Source of the DNA: Alphaproteobacteria bacterium
Lineage (GTDB): Bacteria; Pseudomonadota; Alphaproteobacteria; Puniceispirillales; Puniceispirillaceae
DNA length: 7,154 nt
Assembly: GCA_022425565.1 (NCBI GenBank)
Contig: JAKMFG010000108.1
Coordinates: 1-7,154 of the forward strand
Reading direction: 5' to 3'
Both the position numbers and the translations under genes were made by a program. This document shows, piece by piece, positions 1 to 5,768 of the stretch. Within the stretch, counting starts at the first letter, position 1. Every line of letters starts with the position of its first letter. The notes below the pieces were generated by a model. It saw only the letters and a program-made list of their open reading frames with translations. It had not been told where the DNA came from and did not search any database.

Positions 1-834
1 CTGACAGCCCGCAACGAGATCGATTTATGGGATTTTGAATGGGAGGCCACGCCGGCGGAGATCAGGCCGGACCAGCCGTTTCCGCATCTGGTCACCATTC
101 CGACAACGGCTGGAACAGGTGCCGAGACGGAAAGCACGGCGATGATCACCCATACAGGCAAGGGGATGAAATTCTGCATCTGCCACCTTGGGCTGAAGCC
201 GTCGCTGGCGCTTCTCGACCCGGAACTGACGGTCGGATTGCCGCCGCATCTGACGGCCTGGACCGGCGCCGATGCGATGACCCATGCCATTGAGGCTTAC
301 ATTGTGCCGGGATTTCATCCCCTTTGTGATGCAATGGCGCTGGAGGGGCTGGCGCTGATCTCGAACTGGCTTCCGGTGGCGGTGCGCGAGCCAGAAAACA
401 TGGTGGCGCGGGGCGGAATGCTCGTTGGCTCCTGCATGGCCGGCATCGCCTTTCTCAAGGGGCTGGGGATGGTGCATGCCATCTCGCATATGGTTGGCGC
501 GGAATATGACACGCAGCACGGGCTGACGAACGCCATCGTTCTGCCTGTGGTGATGCGCTACAACCTTCCGGGGCTGGAGCCGAAGGTGGCGCGCATGGCC
601 GAGGTGATGGGGATCAGTGACGGGTCGCCAGACGGTTTTATAAGCCATCTGGAAGGGATTCTGGACGAGATCGATATTCCGAAATCCCTTGCTGCGATCG
701 ACGTGCCGTTTGACTGCGCTCCGCGAATAGCCGAAAAGGCACTCCTCGACAGTGCCGCCGCGACCAACCCGCGGCAGGCCAGCGTCGCAGATGTCCGGCA
801 GATGATCGAGACAGCCATCACGGCGGCGCGCTGA
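1..834 (+). CDS. Iron-containing (group III) alcohol dehydrogenase, 5'-truncated
   Basis: This reading frame is open from the first base and ends at the TGA at 832-834, giving 277 visible residues. Family members are usually about 380-390 residues, so roughly the first 105 are outside the window, including the GGGS-type nucleotide-binding motif. The visible part holds the family signature TTAGTGAE (residues 35-42), and the metal ligands line up with those of E. coli FucO: D91 and H95 in the segment GADAMTHAIEAY, then H159 and H173 in the segment from VHAISH to QHG. H163 matches the additional conserved active-site histidine. The enzyme should therefore be catalytically intact, oxidising a primary alcohol with NAD(P)+ in the cytoplasm. 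The aldehyde dehydrogenase 81 bases downstream on the same strand would take the aldehyde product. The substrate cannot be read from sequence; 4-hydroxybutyrate-type and simple alcohol dehydrogenases are both possible. An internal ATG at 142 is not the true start, because conserved family sequence precedes it. Confidence 0.93.
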   Translation: MTARNEIDLWDFEWEATPAEIRPDQPFPHLVTIPTTAGTGAETESTAMITHTGKGMKFCICHLGLKPSLALLDPELTVGLPPHLTAWTGADAMTHAIEAYIVPGFHPLCDAMALEGLALISNWLPVAVREPENMVARGGMLVGSCMAGIAFLKGLGMVHAISHMVGAEYDTQHGLTNAIVLPVVMRYNLPGLEPKVARMAEVMGISDGSPDGFISHLEGILDEIDIPKSLAAIDVPFDCAPRIAEKALLDSAAATNPRQASVADVRQMIETAITAAR

Positions 835-842
835 CACCACGT

Positions 843-863
843 TGATGCAACGCGTGATGCAAC
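843..863 (+). repeat. Two direct copies of TGATGCAAC, 12-base period
   Basis: The 9-base sequence TGATGCAAC occurs at 843-851 and again at 855-863, separated by GCG. The first copy sits inside a small dyad, GTTG-ATG-CAAC (841-851), and an ACGCGT palindrome (850-855) joins the copies. The repeat lies in the short gap between the alcohol and aldehyde dehydrogenase genes, about 50 bases before the second start. It could be an operator for a regulator that binds near one helical turn apart, or chance. No convincing -35/-10 pair is visible beside it. Confidence 0.5.
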
Positions 864-900
864 AAGGTATGTAGCCCTCAAGAAGGCACTGCCAGAGAAC

Positions 901-906
901 GGAAGG
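901..906 (+). promoter_or_regulatory. Ribosome binding site of the aldehyde dehydrogenase gene
   Basis: GGAAGG lies 9 bases before the GTG at 916 and 18 bases before the in-frame ATG at 925. The spacing favours the GTG start, although many homologues begin with a sequence like that following the ATG (MTQFYIGG). Confidence 0.6.
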
Positions 907-915
907 AACGGACCA

Positions 916-2343
916 GTGGACAGAATGACTCAATTCTATATCGGCGGCGAATGGGTTGCGCCGGTGTCCGGCGAGACAATGCCGGTGATGAATCCGGCCA
1001 ATGGCGAGCGGCTTGGTACCGTCGCGCTTGGCAATGGCGGAGATGTCGACAGCGCCGTCGCCGCGGCCAAGGCCGCCTTCGAGACTTTCTCTCAGACAAG
1101 CAAGGCCGACCGGCTGGCGCTGCTGCGACGCATCCGTGAGGTGAGCGAGCGACGGCTCGAGGAATTGGCGCAGGCGATGCGTATGGAAATGGGCGCGCCG
1201 ATCACCTTTTCCCGCGAAATGCAGGCCGATGCCGCCATCGGGCATCTTGACGGTTTCATCGATTCCCTCGAGGCGCTTGAGGAACGTGAAGCGCTGAAGA
1301 ATGGTGATATCATCGTGCGTGAGCCGATTGGCGTATGCGGGTTGATCACGCCATGGAACTGGCCGGTCAATCAGGTTGTGCTCAAGGTGCTGCCTGCCAT
1401 CGCAACCGGATGCAGCTGTGTGTTGAAGCCCAGCGAATACACGCCGCTTTCGGCAGTGGTCTATGCCGAAATTCTGGACGAGGCGGGCGTACCGGCCGGA
1501 GTTTTCAACATGGTGCATGGCGAGGGGCCGGTTGTTGGCGCGGCACTGTCGCGGCACGCCGATATCCAGATGATGTCCTTTACCGGATCAACGCGCGCCG
1601 GCAAGGCGGTGACGCAGGATTCAGCCGACACGATCAAGCGTGTCACGCTTGAGCTTGGCGGCAAGTCGCCGAATCTGGTCTTTGCCGATTGCGATCTTGA
1701 GGAACGTGTCAAGGTTTCGGTGGCGGAATGCATGCTGAATACCGGCCAGTCCTGTGACGCCCCGACCCGCCTTCTGGTCGAGCGCAGCTGCTATGACGAG
1801 GTTCTGGAGATTGCGCGCACCGCAGCGGAGAACACGGCTGTCGGCGATCCTGCCGAGGAAGGCGAGCATCTCGGGCCGCTGTTTGACCAGATCCAGTATG
1901 ACCGCGTCCAGACGATGATCAATGTAGGCATCGACGAGGGGGCGCGGCTGCTGGCTGGCGGTCCCGGCAAACCGGAAGGGTTTGAGGATGGCTGGTATGT
2001 GAAACCGACGATTTTTGCCGATGTCGAGAACCACATGCGCGTGGCGCGCGAGGAAATCTTCGGCCCGGTTCTGGCGATCACCCCGTTCGAAAGCGAGGAA
2101 GAGGCCATCTCTATCGCCAATGACACGCCCTACGGTCTTGCTGCCTATGTGCAGACGGGCAATGCCGGCCGCGCCGAGCGGGTGGCGGCCCGGTTGCGGG
2201 CCGGCGCGGTGCACATCAATGGGGCTGCTGTCGGATACGGCACGCCGTTCGGCGGCTACAAGCAGTCAGGCAACGGCCGTGAGGGCGGCATGATGGGTCT
2301 TGAGGATTATCTCGAGACAAAGACGCTTCACGGGATGTTCTAG
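916..2343 (+). CDS. NAD(P)-dependent aldehyde dehydrogenase
   Basis: A complete 475-residue member of the aldehyde dehydrogenase superfamily, of normal length. Motifs appear in the expected order: TPWNWP at 145-150 with the oxyanion-hole Asn148; the cofactor-binding KPSEYTP at 171-177; the Rossmann-fold FTGSTRAGK at 222-230; LELGGKSP at 245-252 with general-base Glu246; NTGQSCDAPTR at 275-285 with catalytic nucleophile Cys280; EEIFGPVLAI at 379-388; and PFGGYKQSG near the C terminus. It oxidises an aldehyde to the carboxylic acid in the cytoplasm through a thiohemiacetal on Cys280. The substrate cannot be assigned; the NTGQSCDAPTR form is common in broad-specificity proteobacterial enzymes. 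The alcohol dehydrogenase upstream on the same strand suggests a two-step alcohol to acid pathway. The start is taken as GTG at 916 because GGAAGG precedes it at good spacing; ATG at 925 would remove only three residues. The TAG stop is shared, within a CTAG, with the convergent gene on the other strand. Confidence 0.96.
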   Translation: MDRMTQFYIGGEWVAPVSGETMPVMNPANGERLGTVALGNGGDVDSAVAAAKAAFETFSQTSKADRLALLRRIREVSERRLEELAQAMRMEMGAPITFSREMQADAAIGHLDGFIDSLEALEEREALKNGDIIVREPIGVCGLITPWNWPVNQVVLKVLPAIATGCSCVLKPSEYTPLSAVVYAEILDEAGVPAGVFNMVHGEGPVVGAALSRHADIQMMSFTGSTRAGKAVTQDSADTIKRVTLELGGKSPNLVFADCDLEERVKVSVAECMLNTGQSCDAPTRLLVERSCYDEVLEIARTAAENTAVGDPAEEGEHLGPLFDQIQYDRVQTMINVGIDEGARLLAGGPGKPEGFEDGWYVKPTIFADVENHMRVAREEIFGPVLAITPFESEEEAISIANDTPYGLAAYVQTGNAGRAERVAARLRAGAVHINGAAVGYGTPFGGYKQSGNGREGGMMGLEDYLETKTLHGMF

Positions 2344-3017
2344 CCGGCGGTCGCTTCAGGCCTGGGCCAGCTGGCAAGGACGGAATCGCGGCGCAGCAGC
2401 GCCTTGGTATCGCGGCGCACGCCAATCCAGCGCAGATGGATTGAGTTGCGGACAATTTCCTCGTCCAGCGACTTCAATTCATCGGCGATTGGCGCCCATT
2501 CATAGACGGCGTCCGAACTCCGCTGGAAGGCGGCCGGCCCGTCGGCAATATCATGCCAGTCGGCGAAGTTCGCGCGGCGCACACCGTCGGCCATCATTTC
2601 CAGAAACACTTTCGGCTCGATGTCGTCCTGTTCGTAATTTGTCAGGATGTCCTCGATGATTCCGGCCGCAAACGCTTCCGTATCCTTTTTCTCAAGCTGT
2701 CCGGACACATGGAACTGGGCAGCGGCGAACAGTGCCATGTCTGACACGGCCGCGCCGAAGATGTGCCAGCGCGCAATGCGCAGCGAGGTGAGGAAGTCGT
2801 CGTTCTCAAACAGTTTGGGATATTGCGTGCCGGCGCGTGCCTTGACGTAGGTGTATAGTGTGACCTGCGAGACATAGGCTGCATTCTTTTCAATATAATC
2901 AGCCAGCTGGCGATATGTTTCGATGTCCGGCTCGCGCAGAAGGCCAAGCGTACGGAGCACAGGTTTGAAGGATTCGGGGAGTTGCATTTTTGCCGAAATC
3001 ACAAAAGTTGTTGTCAT
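2340..3017 (-). CDS. Hypothetical protein, 225 residues, no family recognised
   Basis: A complete reading frame on the minus strand that I do not recognise. The ATG at 3017 is chosen because AGGAGA lies 6 bases upstream; an in-frame GTG at 3041 and ATG at 3038 would add eight and seven residues but lack a ribosome binding site, and the Shine-Dalgarno sequence would then lie inside the gene. The protein has no signal peptide or clear membrane segment. It looks like a soluble, mainly helical protein, acidic in its central part (for example a stretch with NYEQDDIEPK), with aromatic-rich patches and a basic C-terminal segment (RRDTKALLRRD). It is transcribed divergently from the DUF4212-symporter operon across a 160-base region, so the two may share control, and it converges on the aldehyde dehydrogenase gene. 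A ribosome binding site, normal length and neat packing support a real gene. Function is unknown; a role linked to the symporter is only a guess from position. Confidence 0.8.
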   Translation of the reverse strand: MTTTFVISAKMQLPESFKPVLRTLGLLREPDIETYRQLADYIEKNAAYVSQVTLYTYVKARAGTQYPKLFENDDFLTSLRIARWHIFGAAVSDMALFAAAQFHVSGQLEKKDTEAFAAGIIEDILTNYEQDDIEPKVFLEMMADGVRRANFADWHDIADGPAAFQRSSDAVYEWAPIADELKSLDEEIVRNSIHLRWIGVRRDTKALLRRDSVLASWPRPEATAG

Positions 3018-3023
3018 TCTTGC

Positions 3024-3029
3024 TCTCCT
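3024..3029 (-). promoter_or_regulatory. Ribosome binding site of the 225-residue hypothetical gene
   Basis: Read on the minus strand, AGGAGA is followed by GCAAGA and then the ATG at 3017, a spacing of 6 bases. It decides the start against the upstream in-frame GTG/ATG pair. Confidence 0.8.
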
Positions 3030-3048
3030 GAGTACCATCACGCGTTAA

Positions 3049-3087
3049 TGAAGTCGCGGCAACAACAAATAGCAGGTTGCGACTTTA
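3049..3087. repeat. Inverted repeat in the divergent intergenic region (operator or stem-loop)
   Basis: AAGTCGC (3051-3057) and GCGACTT (3079-3085) form a perfect 7-base inverted repeat 21 bases apart. As RNA on the plus strand the stem could grow to 12 pairs (3049-3060 with 3076-3087) if G-U pairs are allowed, leaving a 15-base loop. It lies between the divergent hypothetical gene and the symporter operon, 32 bases upstream of the former's start. It may be a binding site for a dimeric regulator serving both directions, or the first stem of a structured leader. No clear sigma70 promoter can be assigned on either strand from the sequence alone. Confidence 0.45.
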
Positions 3088-3092
3088 GGGGA

Positions 3093-3155
3093 GGTTTCGG
3101 GCTGTATCTTCCTCATCATGGCCTGAAACTAAGGTGCGTCCCGCCGCAAGGCGGG
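3093..3155 (+). promoter_or_regulatory. Structured leader of the symporter operon: two stem-loops, possible cis-regulatory RNA
   Basis: Two consecutive stem-loops can be drawn in the leader of the DUF4212 gene. The first pairs 3093-3105 with 3118-3130 (13 pairs, nine Watson-Crick and four G-U) around a 12-base loop. The second is CCCGCC (3140-3145) with GGCGGG (3150-3155) closed by GCAA, a GNRA tetraloop; it ends 9 bases before the Shine-Dalgarno sequence. Neither is followed by a T-run, so they are not intrinsic terminators. The loop of the first contains TTCCTC (3109-3114), exactly complementary to GAGGAA (3167-3172), which overlaps the Shine-Dalgarno sequence. A pseudoknot could therefore block translation. 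The transcription start is unknown and no known riboswitch class is recognised. Confidence 0.45.
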
Positions 3156-3164
3156 TGCTTCAAC

Positions 3165-3170
3165 AGGAGG
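3165..3170 (+). promoter_or_regulatory. Strong ribosome binding site of the DUF4212 gene
   Basis: A perfect AGGAGG lies 7 bases before the ATG at 3178. It is complementary in part to the loop of the upstream stem-loop (TTCCTC at 3109-3114), which may matter for control. Confidence 0.9.
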
Positions 3171-3177
3171 AATTTCC

Positions 3178-3435
3178 ATGTCAAACGAAGCAGCTGGTGC
3201 GTCCAGCCATTGGGAGAAGTCCAAGAGCTTGCTGTATATTACGCTCGCGATCTGGGCTTTCTTCTCGTTCGTCGTGCACTGGTTCGGTTCTGCACTGAAT
3301 GGCGCTGAGGGATCTTTCCCCGGCGGTTACTTCATGGCCGGCCAGGGTTCGCAAATCGCCTTCGTCATCCTGATTTTCTGGTTCGTTTCACGCCAGAACA
3401 AGCTTGATGACGAACATGGTGTTTCCGAGGAATAG
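3178..3435 (+). CDS. DUF4212 protein, sodium:solute symporter small subunit
   Basis: An 85-residue membrane protein matching the DUF4212 family (Pfam PF13937, TIGR03647), normally encoded directly before a VC_2705-type sodium:solute symporter, as here. The N-terminal 15 or so residues are hydrophilic. Two hydrophobic helices follow, at about residues 18-40 (including the conserved-looking aromatic segment FFSFVVHWFG) and 56-73, and the protein ends in a charged tail. The connecting loop has the typical FPGGYFMAGQGSQ. It sits in the inner membrane and is thought to be a partner of the large transporter; its exact role is not established. AGGAGG 7 bases upstream fixes the ATG start. The stop is followed 11 bases later by the transporter start, and the transporter's ribosome binding site overlaps the stop codon, so the two are probably translationally coupled. 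Expression may be controlled by the structured leader upstream. Confidence 0.93.
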   Translation: MSNEAAGASSHWEKSKSLLYITLAIWAFFSFVVHWFGSALNGAEGSFPGGYFMAGQGSQIAFVILIFWFVSRQNKLDDEHGVSEE

Positions 3436-3446
3436 GAGAGATCACC

Positions 3447-5276
3447 ATGATGAAACTCGAAGGCGGATTTATCCAAAATCTTGGCCGAGTCTACGGAATC
3501 TATACACTTGGTTTCCTGGGCTTTGTCATTCTCATGGCCATTCTCGAGCAGGCCGGCGTCCCAGCACGCTATATCGGCTACATGTTCGTTGGCTTCACAA
3601 TCGCAATCTATGCATTGATCGGCATTCTTTCGCGGACGATGCAGTCAACCGAGTACTATGTCGCGGGCAGGCAGGTTCCTGCCGTCTTTAACGGCATGGC
3701 TACTGCGGCCGACTGGATGTCGGGCGCGTCCTTCATCGCGATGGCCGGAGGTATCTACCTCAAGGGCTATCCCTACATGGCGTTCCTGGTCGGCTGGACC
3801 GGCGGTTACGTGCTGGTGGCAAGTCTGCTGGCGCCGTATCTGCGCAAGTTCGGCTGCTACACGGTTCCTGACTTCATCGGAACCCGCTATGGCGGCAACC
3901 TTGCGCGTCTTTGCGCGGTGATCATCCTGGTGGTCGCGTCCTTCACCTATGTGACGGCGCAAATCACCGGTACCGGCATCGTGGCATCGCGTGCTCTCGA
4001 CATTCCGTTCGAGGTTGGCGTCTGGTTCGGCCTTGCAGGCATCCTTGTATGTTCGATGCTTGGCGGTATGAAGGCCGTGACCTGGACCCAGGTGGCCCAG
4101 TACATCGTTCTGATCATCGCCTATCTGCTTCCGGTGGTATGGATGTCGAACAAGCTGGACTACGGTCTTATCCCGCAGTTCGCACAGTTCGACGCTGTTC
4201 TCCGTGTGCAGGAACTCGAAGCCCTCCATCAGGTTGGCGAGCTGAAGCCGACGGCTGAAGCCGCTGCCCAGGCCAAGGGCCTTGCTGCCCTGTCTGTTGG
4301 CATCAACGATGCAAACGACACGCTTATGGCCAAGTGGAAGTTCTTCACCCTGGTCCTGTGTATGATGGCAGGTACCGCATCACTGCCGCACGTGCTGATG
4401 CGCTACTTCACCACTCCGTCCGTCAAGGCTGCCCGTCAGTCCGTCGGCTGGTCGCTGGTGTTCATCTTCCTGCTGTACTTCACGGCGCCTGCTCTGGCGA
4501 CCTTCACCAAGCTTTCGATCCTTGATCCGAATCTTGCGACTGGCATCATCGGCAAATCCATTGCCGACGCCTCTGCGCTTGACTGGGTCAAGAACTGGTC
4601 GAGTGTCGGCTTCGTGAAGATCATCGACGGCAACGGTGACGGCATCCTGCAGATCAACGAGTTCTTCATGAAGGGTGACGTTGTGGTTCTGGCTACGCCG
4701 GAAATCGCTGGTCTTCCTTATGTGATCTCGGGCCTTGTGGCCGCTGGTGGCCTTGCTGCCGCCATGTCGACCGCAGACGGTCTGCTGCTCGCCATCGCGA
4801 ACGCTCTGTCGCATGACCTGTACTACAAGATCATCGACCCGAAGGCAGATACCAAGACACGTCTCGTCGTGGCGCGTATCCTGCTTCTCGTCGTCGGTGC
4901 GGCAGCCGCTTATGTGGCGTCGGCCAAGCTAACCGGGATTCTCGGTGCCGTGGCGTGGGCATTCTGCTTCGCCAACTCCGGCCTGTTCTTCCCGCTGGTG
5001 CTTGGTGTCTGGTGGAAGCGTGCGAACCGTGCTGGTGCGGTTGCAGGCATGATCGGTGGCTTCGGCGCCGGTGCCTGGTACCTGTACATGGTGCAGTTCG
5101 CGGGCATGACACCATGGCTTGGTCTTGACGGTCTTCGCTTCGGCATGATCGGTATGCCTGTCAGCCTTGCGCTGATGGTTATCGTCTCGCTGATGACCGA
5201 AGAGCCGGATGAGGAGACCCAGAAGATGGTCGATGCCATCCGTATCCCGAAGGGTGACACTGTCACCAATTCCTAG
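3447..5276 (+). CDS. Sodium:solute symporter large subunit (SSS family, VC_2705 type)
   Basis: A 609-residue polytopic inner-membrane protein of the solute:sodium symporter family with a LeuT-type fold, closest to the VC_2705 subgroup (TIGR03648) and related to acetate permease ActP. About 13-14 hydrophobic segments can be counted, from residue 18 to 584. STEYYVAGR (67-75) followed by ADWMSGASFI is the N-terminal signature; MRYFTTPSVKAAR (318-330) is a second family motif; S441-T442 in STADG match the Na2-site Ser-Thr of PutP. It should import a small carboxylate such as acetate with sodium, but the substrate is not readable from sequence. Two long hydrophilic loops stand out, at about 235-295 and 354-420; the latter holds a sequence fitting a canonical EF-hand calcium-binding loop (D394 to E405). 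AGGAG (3434-3438), 8 bases upstream of the first of two adjacent ATG codons, overlaps the stop of the DUF4212 gene. The gene is followed by a strong terminator. Confidence 0.95.
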   Translation: MMKLEGGFIQNLGRVYGIYTLGFLGFVILMAILEQAGVPARYIGYMFVGFTIAIYALIGILSRTMQSTEYYVAGRQVPAVFNGMATAADWMSGASFIAMAGGIYLKGYPYMAFLVGWTGGYVLVASLLAPYLRKFGCYTVPDFIGTRYGGNLARLCAVIILVVASFTYVTAQITGTGIVASRALDIPFEVGVWFGLAGILVCSMLGGMKAVTWTQVAQYIVLIIAYLLPVVWMSNKLDYGLIPQFAQFDAVLRVQELEALHQVGELKPTAEAAAQAKGLAALSVGINDANDTLMAKWKFFTLVLCMMAGTASLPHVLMRYFTTPSVKAARQSVGWSLVFIFLLYFTAPALATFTKLSILDPNLATGIIGKSIADASALDWVKNWSSVGFVKIIDGNGDGILQINEFFMKGDVVVLATPEIAGLPYVISGLVAAGGLAAAMSTADGLLLAIANALSHDLYYKIIDPKADTKTRLVVARILLLVVGAAAAYVASAKLTGILGAVAWAFCFANSGLFFPLVLGVWWKRANRAGAVAGMIGGFGAGAWYLYMVQFAGMTPWLGLDGLRFGMIGMPVSLALMVIVSLMTEEPDEETQKMVDAIRIPKGDTVTNS

Positions 5277-5331
5277 GGGTACGGGTCTTGCGTCCCGGTC
5301 TATGACGGGCGGCGCATGACTGACAAATTTG

Positions 5332-5365
5332 CGGAGCAGGGAGTCTTCCCTGCTCCGTTTTGTTT
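5332..5365 (+). terminator. Rho-independent terminator of the symporter operon
   Basis: An 11-pair perfect stem (5332-5342 with 5347-5357, GC-rich) closes a four-base GTCT loop and is followed by TTTTGTTT. It lies 56 bases after the symporter stop. The stretch 5277-5331 before it holds only weak alternative short stems. On the minus strand the stem is not followed by a T-run, so it acts in the plus direction only. Confidence 0.93.
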
Positions 5366-5391
5366 CTGCTAATGAGTTAACAGGTTCTTGC

Positions 5392-5396
5392 AGGAG
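5392..5396 (+). promoter_or_regulatory. Ribosome binding site of the small membrane protein gene
   Basis: AGGAG lies 9 bases before the ATG at 5406. This makes the in-frame TTG at 5388 an unlikely start, because the ribosome binding site would then be inside the coding region. Confidence 0.75.
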
Positions 5397-5405
5397 TGCG
5401 CGCAG

Positions 5406-5759
5406 ATGTTGGATGAGATTCCGATTTCGATCCTGATCCTCGATTATGTGATGGGTCTGGCGATGTGGACGCTGATGGGCCGGTTCGGCATGAGCCTGTT
5501 CGTGAACGAACATTCGGATTTCTTTTTCATGAAGGCCTTTGTCCGGATGACCGATCCGATGATCAGGGCGATGAAATGGGCCACGCCCAACTTCCTGGTC
5601 GAAAAGATGCGCCCACTCTACGTGGCTTGGTTCATCTATATGATCCGTTTCTATCTGATGCCGCTGATCCTTGGTTACAGCGTGATGGGCATGCTGTCTT
5701 TCCCGCTCGAGTCCGAAATTGCCGTGATCATTTACGACATCGGGAAGATCTTCCAGTAG
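5406..5759 (+). CDS. Small two-helix membrane protein, tentatively YggT-like
   Basis: A 117-residue protein with two clear hydrophobic segments, at about residues 7-31 and 71-97. They flank a hydrophilic, slightly basic stretch containing FVRMTDPMIRAMKWATP (45-61). That arrangement, with a TDP motif between two helices, resembles the YggT family of small inner-membrane proteins, but the match is from memory and should be treated as tentative. No catalytic motif is seen, and function is unknown. The ATG at 5406 is chosen because AGGAG precedes it by 9 bases; a TTG at 5388 would add six residues. The stop TAG is nine bases before the glucokinase start, and the glucokinase ribosome binding site overlaps this stop, so the two genes are probably co-translated. 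It lies 40 bases after the symporter terminator, with no obvious promoter between, so it may depend on read-through. Confidence 0.82.
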   Translation: MLDEIPISILILDYVMGLAMWTLMGRFGMSLFVNEHSDFFFMKAFVRMTDPMIRAMKWATPNFLVEKMRPLYVAWFIYMIRFYLMPLILGYSVMGMLSFPLESEIAVIIYDIGKIFQ

Positions 5760-5768
5760 GGGTTCTGC

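Noticed and set aside
25..1557. A 510-residue open frame on the minus strand
   Set aside because: It lies antisense to the alcohol dehydrogenase and aldehyde dehydrogenase genes, spans both and the gap between them, and its translation is rich in Arg, His and Gln with no recognisable domain. This is typical of a shadow frame in GC-rich DNA.
1621..2214. A 197-residue minus-strand open frame
   Set aside because: Fully inside the aldehyde dehydrogenase gene, whose conserved motifs are on the other strand; no family features.
3077..3110. A possible sigma70 promoter (TTGCGA with TATCTT) for the symporter operon
   Set aside because: The spacing between the two boxes is 22 bases and the match is partial, so it is not supportable.
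3118..3126. A two-codon upstream reading frame (ATG GCC TGA) in the symporter leader
   Set aside because: No Shine-Dalgarno sequence before it, and such minimal frames occur often by chance; the bases are better explained as the 3' arm of the leader stem.
3140..3155. The CCCGCC-GCAA-GGCGGG hairpin as a transcription terminator
   Set aside because: No T-run follows; it is directly followed by the ribosome binding site of the DUF4212 gene, so a leader element is more likely.
2982..3308. A 108-residue plus-strand open frame crossing the intergenic region into the DUF4212 gene
   Set aside because: It starts inside the minus-strand gene, lacks a ribosome binding site and overlaps most of a well-supported gene in another frame.
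3645..4229. A 194-residue minus-strand open frame within the symporter
   Set aside because: The symporter on the plus strand has clear membrane helices and family motifs throughout this stretch; the antisense product is low in hydrophobic content and recognisable as a shadow.
5278..5331. Short stems (CGGG/CCCG) between the symporter stop and its terminator
   Set aside because: Only four pairs each, mutually exclusive, and with no further support.
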